NCBI RefSeq assembly: GCF_001509485.1
Contig: NZ_LLZI01000273.1
Location: 1-29,618, forward strand
Length of the DNA: 29,618 nt
Direction of reading: 5' to 3'
DNA from: Streptomyces sp. NRRL F-4489
Lineage (GTDB): Bacteria > Actinomycetota > Actinomycetes > Streptomycetales > Streptomycetaceae
Below, piece by piece: positions 15,506-24,747 of the stretch (the stretch's first letter is position 1; each line of letters begins with the position of its first letter). A model generated the notes under the pieces. It ran no database searches. It was not told the origin of the DNA and saw only the letters and a list, made by a program, of their open reading frames with translations. The position numbers and the translations under genes were made by a program.

Positions 15506-16435
15506 TCAGCGGTCCGGTTCGGTGTCCTTCAGCCAGTTGACCAGCTCGGTGGAGAAGGCGGCCGGGTCCTCCTCGTGCGGCCAGTGCCCCAGGCCGTCGA
15601 AGAGCCGCCAGCGGTAGGGCGCCTCGACGTACTCGGCGGAGCCGGCCGCGCTGCGGACGCCCGCCACCGGGTCGAGGGAGCCGTGCAGATGCAGCGTCGG
15701 GACCCGGACCGGCAGTTTCATCCGGCGGTTGAACTGGATGCCGTCCGGGCGGGCCAGCGAGCGCACCATCCAGCGGTACGGCTCGATCGAGCAGTGCGCC
15801 GTCGACGGGATGGCCATCGCGCGGCGGTAGACCTCGACGTCCTCGTCCTCGGGCGGCCGGGGCCCGGACCAGTCGCGGATCAGCCGGCCCACCAGCTCCG
15901 CGTCGTCCGCGGTCAGCCGGCGCTCGGGCAGCCAGGGCCGCTGGAAGCCCCAGATGTGCGAGGAGCGCCGGACGTCGGAGAGCATCGCGGCCCGCCAGCG
16001 CCGCGGATGCGGCATCGACTCCACCACCAGCCGGCGGACGAGCTTGGGCCGCATCACCGCGGCCGTCCAGGCCAGATAGCCTCCCAGGTCGTGGCCGACC
16101 AGCGCGGCGTCCGGCTCGCCCAGCGAGCGGATGACGCCGGTGATGTCGAGGGCGAGGTTCGCCGGGTCGTAGCCGCGCGGGGTGCGGTCGCTGCCGCCGA
16201 CGCCCCGCAGGTCCATGGCGACCGCGCGGAAGCCCGCGTCCGCCAGTACGGGCAGCTGGTGGCGCCAGGTCCACCAGAACTGCGGGAAGCCGTGCAGCAG
16301 CAGCACCAGCGGCCCGTCGCCCATCTCCGCGATGTGGAAGCGCGCGCCGTTGGCCGCGACATCCCGGTGGGTCACCTCTCCGCCACCGGGGACGCCGAGC
16401 CGGACGACCGAGGCGGTGCTGTCAGGGGCTGTCAT
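15506..16435 (-). CDS. Alpha/beta hydrolase, epoxide-hydrolase-like
   Basis: A 309-residue alpha/beta-hydrolase. The oxyanion motif HGFPQFWWTWRHQ (48-60) and the nucleophile elbow GHDLGG with Asp116 (not Ser) mark the epoxide hydrolase/haloalkane dehalogenase branch; the partner acid is probably Asp255 (HGSLDP) and the base His284 (GLGHWPHEE). A helical cap lies between. The mycobacterial gene at this place is ephE (Rv3670, recalled), so an epoxide hydrolase role is likely; the substrate is unknown. Its ATG overlaps the stop of the holin-like gene as ATGA, so it is translated from the same message. Confidence 0.88.
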   Translation of the reverse strand: MTAPDSTASVVRLGVPGGGEVTHRDVAANGARFHIAEMGDGPLVLLLHGFPQFWWTWRHQLPVLADAGFRAVAMDLRGVGGSDRTPRGYDPANLALDITGVIRSLGEPDAALVGHDLGGYLAWTAAVMRPKLVRRLVVESMPHPRRWRAAMLSDVRRSSHIWGFQRPWLPERRLTADDAELVGRLIRDWSGPRPPEDEDVEVYRRAMAIPSTAHCSIEPYRWMVRSLARPDGIQFNRRMKLPVRVPTLHLHGSLDPVAGVRSAAGSAEYVEAPYRWRLFDGLGHWPHEEDPAAFSTELVNWLKDTEPDR

Positions 16436-16890
16436 ACCGACGAGCGTGTCACAGACTCCAGGACCGGGTGCTCCGGCTGCGCCGGACGCGGGTGCGGCTT
16501 GGCGTTCTGCAGCACGGCCGCGGTCTCCTTGGCCAGGGCGATCGACTTCTCCGGCTTCTTGATCTTCTTCAGCTTGGCCCGCGCGACCAGGACGAACAGC
16601 GCGGCGATGACCAGGAAGGCGCCGCCCACGATCAGGAACGACCAGGCCAGGCCCAGGCCGAGGTTGTGGATGCCGTACGCCGCGGCGAAACTCAGCACCG
16701 GCAGCGCGAACAGCGCCAGCGCGCCCGCCACGAGGAACGCGGCACTGCCGATGCCCGCCCGCTTGGCGTCCTGGCGGAGTTCCGCCTTGGCCAGTGCGAT
16801 CTCGTCGTGCACCAGCGCGGACATCTCGGCGGTCGCCGTGGCCACCAGCTGCCCGAGGCTGCGGTCCGCACCGTCGTCGGCTGCGCTCAT
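16432..16890 (-). CDS. Holin-X family membrane protein
   Basis: A 152-residue protein of the putative actinobacterial holin-X (holin superfamily III) family. The N-terminal helix SLGQLVATATAEMSALVHDE and KAELRQDAKRAG precede two membrane helices (about 47-70 and 78-103), followed by a basic cytoplasmic-looking segment LVARAKLKKIKK. Despite the family name there is no phage context, and proteins of this type are widespread chromosomal genes of unknown role. GAGGGAGAC lies just upstream of the ATG at 16890. It sits 44 bases after nhaA and is coupled to the epoxide-hydrolase-like gene, so the three may share a transcript. Confidence 0.85.
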   Translation of the reverse strand: MSAADDGADRSLGQLVATATAEMSALVHDEIALAKAELRQDAKRAGIGSAAFLVAGALALFALPVLSFAAAYGIHNLGLGLAWSFLIVGGAFLVIAALFVLVARAKLKKIKKPEKSIALAKETAAVLQNAKPHPRPAQPEHPVLESVTRSSV

Positions 16891-16934
16891 CGCCGTCTCC
16901 CTCTACTCATCGCCTGGATGCAAAGCCTCTCAGA

Positions 16935-18329
16935 TCATGCCGGACCATCGTCTCCGGAGCGGGCCTCGGCGGCCATTTCGGCAAGCCGGCGGTGCTCCGC
17001 GGCCTTCTCCTCGTGGATCGCGGCCATCCGCAGGTGGTACGCGGGCTGGCCCAGCTCGTAGACGTCGGGGATGCCGTCCTGGTCCTCGTCCCGCTCCTCC
17101 TCCTCGCACAGCCGCCGGTACTTGTTGTTGCGGATCTTCAGCAGGATGCCCGCGAAGACCGCCGCGAGCAGTGAGCCGAGCAGCACCGCGGCCTTGATCT
17201 CGTCGGTCAGCGCCGGATCGCCGGCGAAGGCCAGTTCGCCGATCAGCAGCGAGACGGTGAAGCCGATACCGGCGAGGGCGGCCAGGCCGAAGACGTCCGG
17301 CCACTTCAGGTCGGGGTTGAGCTCGGCGCGGGTGAAGCGGGCGGTGCACCACGTGCCGCCGAAGATGCCGACGGCCTTGCCGACGATCAGGCCGAGGACC
17401 ACGCCGAGGGTCTCCGGACGGGTGAAGACGTCGTGGACCGCGCCGCCGGATATGGACACCCCGGCGGAGAACAGCGCGAACAGCGGCACCGCCAGCCCCG
17501 CCGACAGCGGGCGGACCAGGTGCTCGATGTGCTCACCGGGCGACTGCCGCTCGCCGTCGCGGCGGTGGCAGCGCAGCATCAGGCCCATCGCCACCCCGGC
17601 GATGGTGGCGTGCACGCCGCTGTTCTCCATCAGCGCCCAGATCACCACGCCCAGCGGGACGTAGACGTACCAGCCGCGGACGCCCTTGCGCAGCAGCAGG
17701 TAGAAGAGCGCGAGGCCGGCGACGGCGAGGCCGAGGGCGAGGAAGTCGATCTGGGAGGTGAAGAAGATCGCGATGATCAGGATCGCGAAGAGGTCGTCGA
17801 CGACGGCGAGGGTGAGCAGGAACGCGCGGAGCGCGGACGGCAGGGACGTGCCGATCACCGCGAGGACGGCGAGCGCGAAGGCGATGTCGGTGGCGGTGGG
17901 GACCGCCCAGCCATGGAGGGAGCCGCCGCCGGCGGCGTTGACCAGGAAGTAGACCAGGGCCGGGGTCGCCATCCCGCAGAGCGCGGCGACGACCGGGAGG
18001 GCGGCGGCCTTGGGGTCGCGCAGCTCGCCGGCGACCAGTTCGCGTTTGAGCTCGATACCGGCGACGAAGAAGAAGACCGCCAGCAGGCCGTTGGCGGCCC
18101 AGTGCTGGAGGGAGAGGTCCAGGCCCAGGGAGGCCGGGCCGAGGTGGAAGCCGCGCACCGCCTCGTAGCTGCCGCCCGCGGTGTTGGCCCAGATCAGCGC
18201 GGCGACCGCGGCGGCGAGGAGGAGGACCCCGCCGACGGTCTCGGTGCGCAGGGCTTCGGCGATGTAGTTCCGCTCGGGGAGCGGCATCCGGCCGAGGAAT
18301 ATGGAACGGCGGTTGCTGGGCGCAGTCAC
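16935..18329 (-). CDS. nhaA: Na+/H+ antiporter NhaA with acidic cytoplasmic tail
   Basis: A 464-residue NhaA, longer than the 388 residues of E. coli NhaA. About twelve hydrophobic segments are seen; the transport aspartates are Asp178-Asp179 in LAVVDDLFAIL, and the helix TATDIAFAL carries Asp148. It exchanges external protons for internal sodium or lithium. After residue 399 a hydrophilic tail begins (RNNKYRRLCEEEERDED) containing Asp414-x-Asp416-x-Asp418-Gly419-x-x-Asp422-x-x-Glu425, an EF-hand-like or thrombospondin-type-3-like calcium loop, then a charged helix. The GTG at 18329 is supported by GGAGGT at the ideal distance. It is followed by the holin-like and epoxide-hydrolase-like genes. 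Confidence 0.93.
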   Translation of the reverse strand: MTAPSNRRSIFLGRMPLPERNYIAEALRTETVGGVLLLAAAVAALIWANTAGGSYEAVRGFHLGPASLGLDLSLQHWAANGLLAVFFFVAGIELKRELVAGELRDPKAAALPVVAALCGMATPALVYFLVNAAGGGSLHGWAVPTATDIAFALAVLAVIGTSLPSALRAFLLTLAVVDDLFAILIIAIFFTSQIDFLALGLAVAGLALFYLLLRKGVRGWYVYVPLGVVIWALMENSGVHATIAGVAMGLMLRCHRRDGERQSPGEHIEHLVRPLSAGLAVPLFALFSAGVSISGGAVHDVFTRPETLGVVLGLIVGKAVGIFGGTWCTARFTRAELNPDLKWPDVFGLAALAGIGFTVSLLIGELAFAGDPALTDEIKAAVLLGSLLAAVFAGILLKIRNNKYRRLCEEEERDEDQDGIPDVYELGQPAYHLRMAAIHEEKAAEHRRLAEMAAEARSGDDGPA

Positions 18330-18404
18330 GCGATGACCTCCGGCAGCTGTGTACGGCTGTAGCAGTTGCCGACCAGACTTCCCGGCGCACCCAGATTTCT
18401 TAGC

Positions 18405-18417
18405 GCGTCATTGACGC
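18405..18417. promoter_or_regulatory. Dyad GCGTCA-T-TGACGC upstream of nhaA
   Basis: A perfect 13-base dyad 75-88 bases upstream of the nhaA start in an AT-richer stretch. It could be an operator. The rest of the 18330-18698 gap (369 bases) holds a small hairpin CCCGGCC/GGCCGGG (18486-18507), a near-match to a DnaA box (TGGGGATAA, about 18457) and the acsA terminator; no gene is seen. Confidence 0.4.
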
Positions 18418-18564
18418 ACTCATTACCCTACCGGGCGGGTGCAAGGGGTTATTGCGTGGGGATAACTTTACGGGCATTTCGGGTGCCCGGCCGCTGGGCA
18501 GGCCGGGCGGGTCCGGTGCCGGGGCGCTGACCTGGTTCGTGCCGGGCGCTGCCCGCGAACGGCG

Positions 18565-18597
18565 AAGGGCACCGGGCGCTGGTGGCCCGGTGCCCTT
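18565..18597 (-). terminator. Terminator hairpin after acsA
   Basis: AAGGGCACCGGGC (18565-18577) pairs perfectly over 13 bases with 18585-18597, with a 7-base loop. It is about 100 bases beyond the acsA stop and separates acsA from nhaA, both leftward. Confidence 0.7.
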
Positions 18598-18698
18598 GGC
18601 CGGCGCCGGCCCGCTTACCGGCGGGCCGGTCCTGTCGGCCGGCTCTCTCGCGGCTCAGCCGCGTCGCCGCTCAGCCGACGCGGCGCAGTCCTCGCCGC

Positions 18699-20660
<1,962 letters not shown>

Positions 20661-20701
20661 AACTTCTCCCATTCCCAGGGCGTGCGATGTGCTCCGGCCA
20701 T

Positions 20702-20730
20702 AGCTCATCAGCCCGCGGGTGCCCTGACAA
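20702..20730 (-). promoter_or_regulatory. Candidate acsA promoter
   Basis: On the minus strand TTGTCA (20730-20725) is separated by 17 bases from TGAGCT (20707-20702). The -35 element sits inside a small hairpin GCCCT-GACA-AGGGC (20721-20734), a possible operator. The -10 is a poor match, so this is tentative. Confidence 0.35.
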
Positions 20731-20734
20731 GGGC

Positions 20735-20743
20735 TGTGGATAA
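20735..20743 (-). promoter_or_regulatory. Perfect DnaA box (TTATCCACA) upstream of acsA
   Basis: TGTGGATAA on the plus strand is the exact complement of the consensus DnaA box. It touches the upstream edge of the hairpin that covers the candidate acsA -35. A single box may be regulatory or a titration site; binding is not shown. Confidence 0.5.
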
Positions 20744-20773
20744 CTATTGGTGTAGACCTGTCGGATTCCCCTT

Positions 20774-20792
20774 CCCGAACCGGCCGTTCGGG
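20774..20792 (-). terminator. Terminator hairpin after the SulP-carbonic anhydrase gene
   Basis: CCCGAAC (20774-20780) and GTTCGGG (20786-20792) form a perfect 7-base stem with a 5-base loop, 12 bases beyond the stop codon of the leftward gene. Confidence 0.5.
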
Positions 20793-20804
20793 TGGCCGCG
20801 CAGG

Positions 20805-23159
20805 TCAGACGACATCCGCCGGCGCCTCGGCGCCGACCGCGCGGAACCGCCCGGTGGACTCGTCCAGCAGATACGCCTGCGCCTCGGCGACGTGGAAGTA
20901 CATACCGTGCAGGGTGAGCGTCCCCTCGGCGATCCGGCGGGCGACGCACGGATGGGCCCGCAGGTGGTCGAGCTGCTGCCGGACGTTGACCAGCGCCAGC
21001 CGCTCCTGGTCGTCGGCCACCGGCCGCCCGGCGAGGGCGACTTCGCCCCGGCCCAGCCGCCCGATCCGCCCCATTCTGGCCAGGCTCGGGCGGCCGTGCC
21101 GCAGCCAGCGGGCGAGCGGCGTCGCCTCCCCGGGCGGCGGCGGGGAGCCGGCCGCGTCCAGCAGGGCCGCCATGGCCCCGCACCCGGAGTGCCCGCAGAC
21201 CGTGATCGAGGAGACCCGCAGCACCTCGACCGCGTACTCCACCGCGGCGGCCACCGAATCGCAGGACGCGTCATCGCCAGGCGGCGGCATCAGATTGCCG
21301 ACATTGCGCACGGTGAACAGGTCGCCCGGCCCGCTGGACGTGATCATGCTCGTCACCAGCCGCGAATCGGCGCAGGTCAGGAAGAGCTGGGTGGGCCGCT
21401 GCCCCTCCCGGGCCAGCCGGGCCAGCTCCTCGCGCACCAGGGGCGCGGTGTGCCGCTGGAACGCGCTGACCCCGCCGAGCAGTTGGCCGCCGTCCCCGTG
21501 CTCCGCCGTACGCCCGGCCGCGGGCCGGGTGCAGTGGTGGTTGCGCCACGGCGTCCACGGCCGGCAGACGTGCGCTCCGGCCGGCTCGGCGGGCGGACGG
21601 CCCGAGCGGCCCCCGAGGGCCACCGCGCCGCCGGTCGCCCGGTGGGCGGCGGCCCAGGACTGGAGCGCCTCGTAGGCGGCGTGGTCCATGAACGATCCGT
21701 ACAGCTCGACGGTGGCGTCGGCGCCCGCCGGCACCCGCGCCAGCGCCCTGGTCAGCCGGGGCACCGCCAGGAACGTCAACTGGCCGCTGACGCGCACCCG
21801 GTGGCGGCCGTCCTCCGCCACGACCGCCACGCGGGTGTGGGTCAGCCGCCGCAGCGCCAGGAAGATCCCGACCGCGATCCCGGCCAGCACGCCCTGGAGC
21901 ACGCCGAGCACCACCACCGCGCCCAGCGTGGCCGCGTACACCGGGAATTCGCGGTGCCGCTGGACGTGCCGCAGATGCGCGAAGCTGACCATCCGGACGC
22001 CGACGACCATCACCAGGGCGGCGAGCGCGGCCAGCGGGATCAGCTCCAGCGCCCCGGCCAGCAGGCCCGCGCACACCAGCACCCAGACGCCGTGCAGCAC
22101 GGTGGCCCGCCGGGTGGCCGCACCGGCCCGGACGGAGGCCGAGCCGCGCATCGCGCCGCCGGAGACCGGCAGTCCGCCCAGCAGGCCGCTGACGACGTTG
22201 GCCGCGCCCTGGGCGGCCAGTTCGCGGTTCAGGCGGGGCCGCGGCGGGGGCGTACCGGGCCGCTCGGCGGCCAGCCGGTCCACCGCCACCGCGGACAGCA
22301 GCGACTCCATACTGGCGACGAGGGTGACCGTCAGCACCGCCGCGGCCAGGGCCGCGAACGGCGCGTGCGGCAGCACCGGCGGCTCGGGCAGCCGCCAGGA
22401 CGGCAGCTCCACGCGCGGCACCGCCGTCCCCGCGCCGACCGCCGTCGCGGCGAGCACCGCGGCCAGCGGCGCCGGCAGCAGCCGCGCCCAGCGCCCGGCG
22501 CGCCCCGGCAGCCGCGGCCAGCCGGCCAGCACCGCCACCGTGACGACCCCGATCAGCAGCGCGGTGGGGTGCGGACGCGCCAACTGGCCGGGCAGCGCGG
22601 CGATGTCCTCGAGGACCGAGCCGCCGGCGGCACCGCCGAGCACCACATGGAGCTGCCCCACGGCGATGGTGACGCCGATGCCGGCCAGCATGCCGTGGAC
22701 GATCGCGGGGCTGACCGCGAGCGCGGCGCGGGCCACCCGCAGCGCCCCGAGGGCGAGCTGGGCCAGCCCGGCCAGGACGGTGATGGCGCAGGTGGCGCGC
22801 CAGCCGTAGCGCTGGACGAGATCGCCGGTGACCACCAGGAGGCCGGTGGCGGCGCCGGTCACCTGGAGCGGGGCGCCGCCCAGCAGCCCGGCGACGATCC
22901 CGCCGACGGCGGCGGCGACCAGCCCGGCCTGGAGCGGCGCGCCGATGGCCAGGGCGAGGCCCAGCGACAGCGGGACGGTCAGCAGGAAGACCACGGCGGA
23001 GGCGGCGAGATCGCCGCGCCAGGCCGCGCCCGGCGCCGCGCCGCGGGGGGCGGGAGCGGGCTGTTCGGGTGCGGTCGGCTCGGGAGCGGCGGGCGCGGCG
23101 GCGGGCGGCTCGGGAGCCGTCTCGGCCGGCGGCTGCGGCGGTTTCTGGGTCTGCGTCAT
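20805..23159 (-). CDS. SulP-family anion transporter fused to beta-carbonic anhydrase
   Basis: A 784-residue fusion. Residues 1-48 are a Pro/Ala-rich cytoplasmic leader. About 49-435 is a SulP (SLC26-like) transporter with ten or more membrane segments (for example AASAVVFLLTVPLSLGLALA). About 440-520 is a degenerate STAS domain (RVRVSGQLTFLAVPRLTRAL). From about 545 a beta-class carbonic anhydrase follows with zinc ligands Cys596, His657 and Cys660 (CADSR and CGHSGC) and the Asp598-Arg600 dyad, so it looks active. Such fusions (for example Rv3273, recalled) are thought to move bicarbonate and interconvert it with CO2 at the membrane. GGAGGAGA precedes the ATG at 23159. A small ORF overlaps the start codon. 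Confidence 0.93.
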   Translation of the reverse strand: MTQTQKPPQPPAETAPEPPAAAPAAPEPTAPEQPAPAPRGAAPGAAWRGDLAASAVVFLLTVPLSLGLALAIGAPLQAGLVAAAVGGIVAGLLGGAPLQVTGAATGLLVVTGDLVQRYGWRATCAITVLAGLAQLALGALRVARAALAVSPAIVHGMLAGIGVTIAVGQLHVVLGGAAGGSVLEDIAALPGQLARPHPTALLIGVVTVAVLAGWPRLPGRAGRWARLLPAPLAAVLAATAVGAGTAVPRVELPSWRLPEPPVLPHAPFAALAAAVLTVTLVASMESLLSAVAVDRLAAERPGTPPPRPRLNRELAAQGAANVVSGLLGGLPVSGGAMRGSASVRAGAATRRATVLHGVWVLVCAGLLAGALELIPLAALAALVMVVGVRMVSFAHLRHVQRHREFPVYAATLGAVVVLGVLQGVLAGIAVGIFLALRRLTHTRVAVVAEDGRHRVRVSGQLTFLAVPRLTRALARVPAGADATVELYGSFMDHAAYEALQSWAAAHRATGGAVALGGRSGRPPAEPAGAHVCRPWTPWRNHHCTRPAAGRTAEHGDGGQLLGGVSAFQRHTAPLVREELARLAREGQRPTQLFLTCADSRLVTSMITSSGPGDLFTVRNVGNLMPPPGDDASCDSVAAAVEYAVEVLRVSSITVCGHSGCGAMAALLDAAGSPPPPGEATPLARWLRHGRPSLARMGRIGRLGRGEVALAGRPVADDQERLALVNVRQQLDHLRAHPCVARRIAEGTLTLHGMYFHVAEAQAYLLDESTGRFRAVGAEAPADVV

Positions 23160-23281
23160 TCCCGTCTCCTCCGGGGCGGCGCGGTCGGCCGGGCCGAGCG
23201 CGGGGCGGCGGTGTACTGCGGCGGGAGCGAGCCGGGCCGGCGGGCGTCGCGGACGGTGACGGGCCGGTGACTCTCAAGCAT
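23156..23281 (-). CDS. Possible 41-aa upstream ORF coupled to the SulP-carbonic anhydrase gene
   Basis: An open frame starting MLESHRPVTVRDARRPGSLP and ending in a run of arginines. Its TGA overlaps the ATG of the transporter gene as ATGA, and its third codon positions are GC-rich. A -10-like TACGAT lies about 10 bases before its ATG, with no ribosome binding site. The frame remains open further upstream (to 23461), but that part is AT-rich and looks non-coding. It may be a leader ORF or chance; no family is recognised. Confidence 0.3.
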   Translation of the reverse strand: MLESHRPVTVRDARRPGSLPPQYTAAPRSARPTAPPRRRRE

Positions 23282-23478
23282 CGGTAAATGAATCGTAATG
23301 ACACGTAAAGACGCCGAGAAGGCATTTGGTGCATACAGCGCAGCCATTCCTTCCATCGAGTGAATAAAACGACTTTCGCCGTGTCTCTCTGGTGGTCCGT
23401 CAATGGATATAGGCGTTTCGTCAGGCTTGCTCTGATTGGTCCATATGGTGCGGCTTCGCACCAGGAATGAGGTGGCTG
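23282..23478. promoter_or_regulatory. AT-richer divergent promoter region
   Basis: This stretch between the SulP-carbonic anhydrase gene (-) and the deacetylase-like gene (+) is clearly richer in A/T than its surroundings (for example ggtaaatgaatcgtaatgac) and must hold both promoters. TTGACG occurs on the minus strand near 23396 without a matching -10. No convincing gene is seen. Confidence 0.5.
23446..23463 (+). promoter_or_regulatory. Hairpin directly before the deacetylase start
   Basis: TGGTGCG (23446-23452) pairs perfectly with CGCACCA (23457-23463) around a GCTT loop. It ends 5 bases before the Shine-Dalgarno GAGG (23469-23472) of the ATG at 23479, so it could affect translation or be an operator in the DNA. 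Confidence 0.4.
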
Positions 23479-24747
23479 ATGGCGGTCATATCGAAGGCGA
23501 CGGTGCGCATCGCGGCGGCGGTGGCGCTGGCGGCGATAGCCGGCTGTTCCGCGGCCACCCAGGACGCCCCGCCGCGGGACCCCGGCAAGGGCCGCGCCCA
23601 GCCCCAGGCGCCGGCCACCCGCACCGTCCACCTGATAGGCGACGGCTCCACCGCGTACACCGGGGCCCAGCCCCACCAGCCCGTCCCCGCGCGGCTGAAG
23701 CCCGGCGGGAAGCCGCCGCAGTTCGTGGTCTTCTCCTGGGACGGGGCCGGCGAGGACGGCCAGAAGCTGTTCTCCCACTTCCGCGCCGTCGGCAAGAAGT
23801 ACGGCGCGACGATGACGTACTTCCTCAGCGGCGTGTACATGCTCCCCGGCGACAAGGCGGAGCTCTACGAGCCGCCCGGGCACGAGCCCGGCTCCTCGGC
23901 GATCGGCTTCAACGACGTCCGGGGCATCAAGGACACCGTGGCCCAGATGCGCGGCGCCTGGGAGGACGGCAACGAGATAGGCACCCACTTCAACGGCCAC
24001 TTCTGCGGCCCCAACGGGGTCGGCGCCTGGAGCCCGGAGGACTGGCGCAGCGAGATAGCGCAGGCCGTGTCGTTCGTCCGGAACTGGAAGACCAACTCCG
24101 GCCTCCGGGACGAACCCCCGCTGCCGTTCGACTACGGCAGGGAACTCGTCGGCGGCCGCGCGCCCTGCCTGGAGGGCCAGCGCAATCTGCTGCCCGCCGC
24201 CCGGGAGATGGGCTTCCGCTACGACGCCAGCTCGGCCGGCGGCCTCCAGGTCTGGCCCCGGAAGGCCGAGGGCCTGTGGGACTTCCCGCTCCAGGAGATA
24301 CCGTTCCCCGGCCGGGACTTCGAGACCCTCTCGATGGACTACAACTTCCTGGCCAACCAGTCCGGTTCCACCCACGGCGACCGCGCCCTGCACGCCACCT
24401 GGGGCCGGCAGATGCACGACGGCATCCTGGACGCGTTCGACCGCGCGTACCACGGGAACCGCGCCCCGCTGTTCATCGGGGACCACTTCGAGTCCTGGAA
24501 CGGCGGCACGTACATGAAGGCCGTCGAGCAGGCGATCAAGGACATCTGCCCCCGCGAGGGCGTGCGCTGCGTCAGCTTCAAGCAGCTCAGCGACTGGCTG
24601 GACGCGCAGGACCCGGAGGTGCTGGCCAGGCTCCAGGCCCTGCCGGTCGGCCGGGCGCCGGAGGACGGCTGGGCGGCGTACCTCTCCGGCCGCCCGGAAG
24701 CGTCCGGCCCGGCGCCGGCCGCGCGGATCAGGCCGGTTGCGGGGTAG
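23479..24747 (+). CDS. Polysaccharide-deacetylase-like lipoprotein
   Basis: A 422-residue exported protein. The N-terminus is a lipoprotein signal: VRIAAAVALAAIAGC with the lipobox IAGC, so it should be anchored in the outer face of the membrane. The mature part has FVVFSWDGAG (first conserved Asp of NodB-type deacetylases) and GNEIGTHFNGHFC (second motif, His-x3-His); the third region is less clear. These enzymes remove N- or O-acetyl groups from cell-wall or exopolysaccharide sugars. The ATG at 23479 is preferred to that at 23467 because GAGGTGG lies directly before it; the upper ATG has no room for a ribosome site. Its last 20 bases overlap the end of the convergent CooC-like gene. Confidence 0.83.
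   Translation: MAVISKATVRIAAAVALAAIAGCSAATQDAPPRDPGKGRAQPQAPATRTVHLIGDGSTAYTGAQPHQPVPARLKPGGKPPQFVVFSWDGAGEDGQKLFSHFRAVGKKYGATMTYFLSGVYMLPGDKAELYEPPGHEPGSSAIGFNDVRGIKDTVAQMRGAWEDGNEIGTHFNGHFCGPNGVGAWSPEDWRSEIAQAVSFVRNWKTNSGLRDEPPLPFDYGRELVGGRAPCLEGQRNLLPAAREMGFRYDASSAGGLQVWPRKAEGLWDFPLQEIPFPGRDFETLSMDYNFLANQSGSTHGDRALHATWGRQMHDGILDAFDRAYHGNRAPLFIGDHFESWNGGTYMKAVEQAIKDICPREGVRCVSFKQLSDWLDAQDPEVLARLQALPVGRAPEDGWAAYLSGRPEASGPAPAARIRPVAG

Noticed and set aside
16432..16890. Holin-like gene as a sign of a prophage
   Set aside because: No endolysin, structural phage gene, integrase or attachment repeat is nearby, and the family is a common chromosomal one.
23282..23461. Upstream extension of the 41-aa ORF to 101 residues
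   Set aside because: The added part is AT-rich with non-coding-like codon use and covers the divergent promoter region.
21271..24486. 1071-residue minus-strand open frame
   Set aside because: Overlaps the SulP-carbonic anhydrase gene in another frame and the deacetylase-like gene antisense; no domain is seen.
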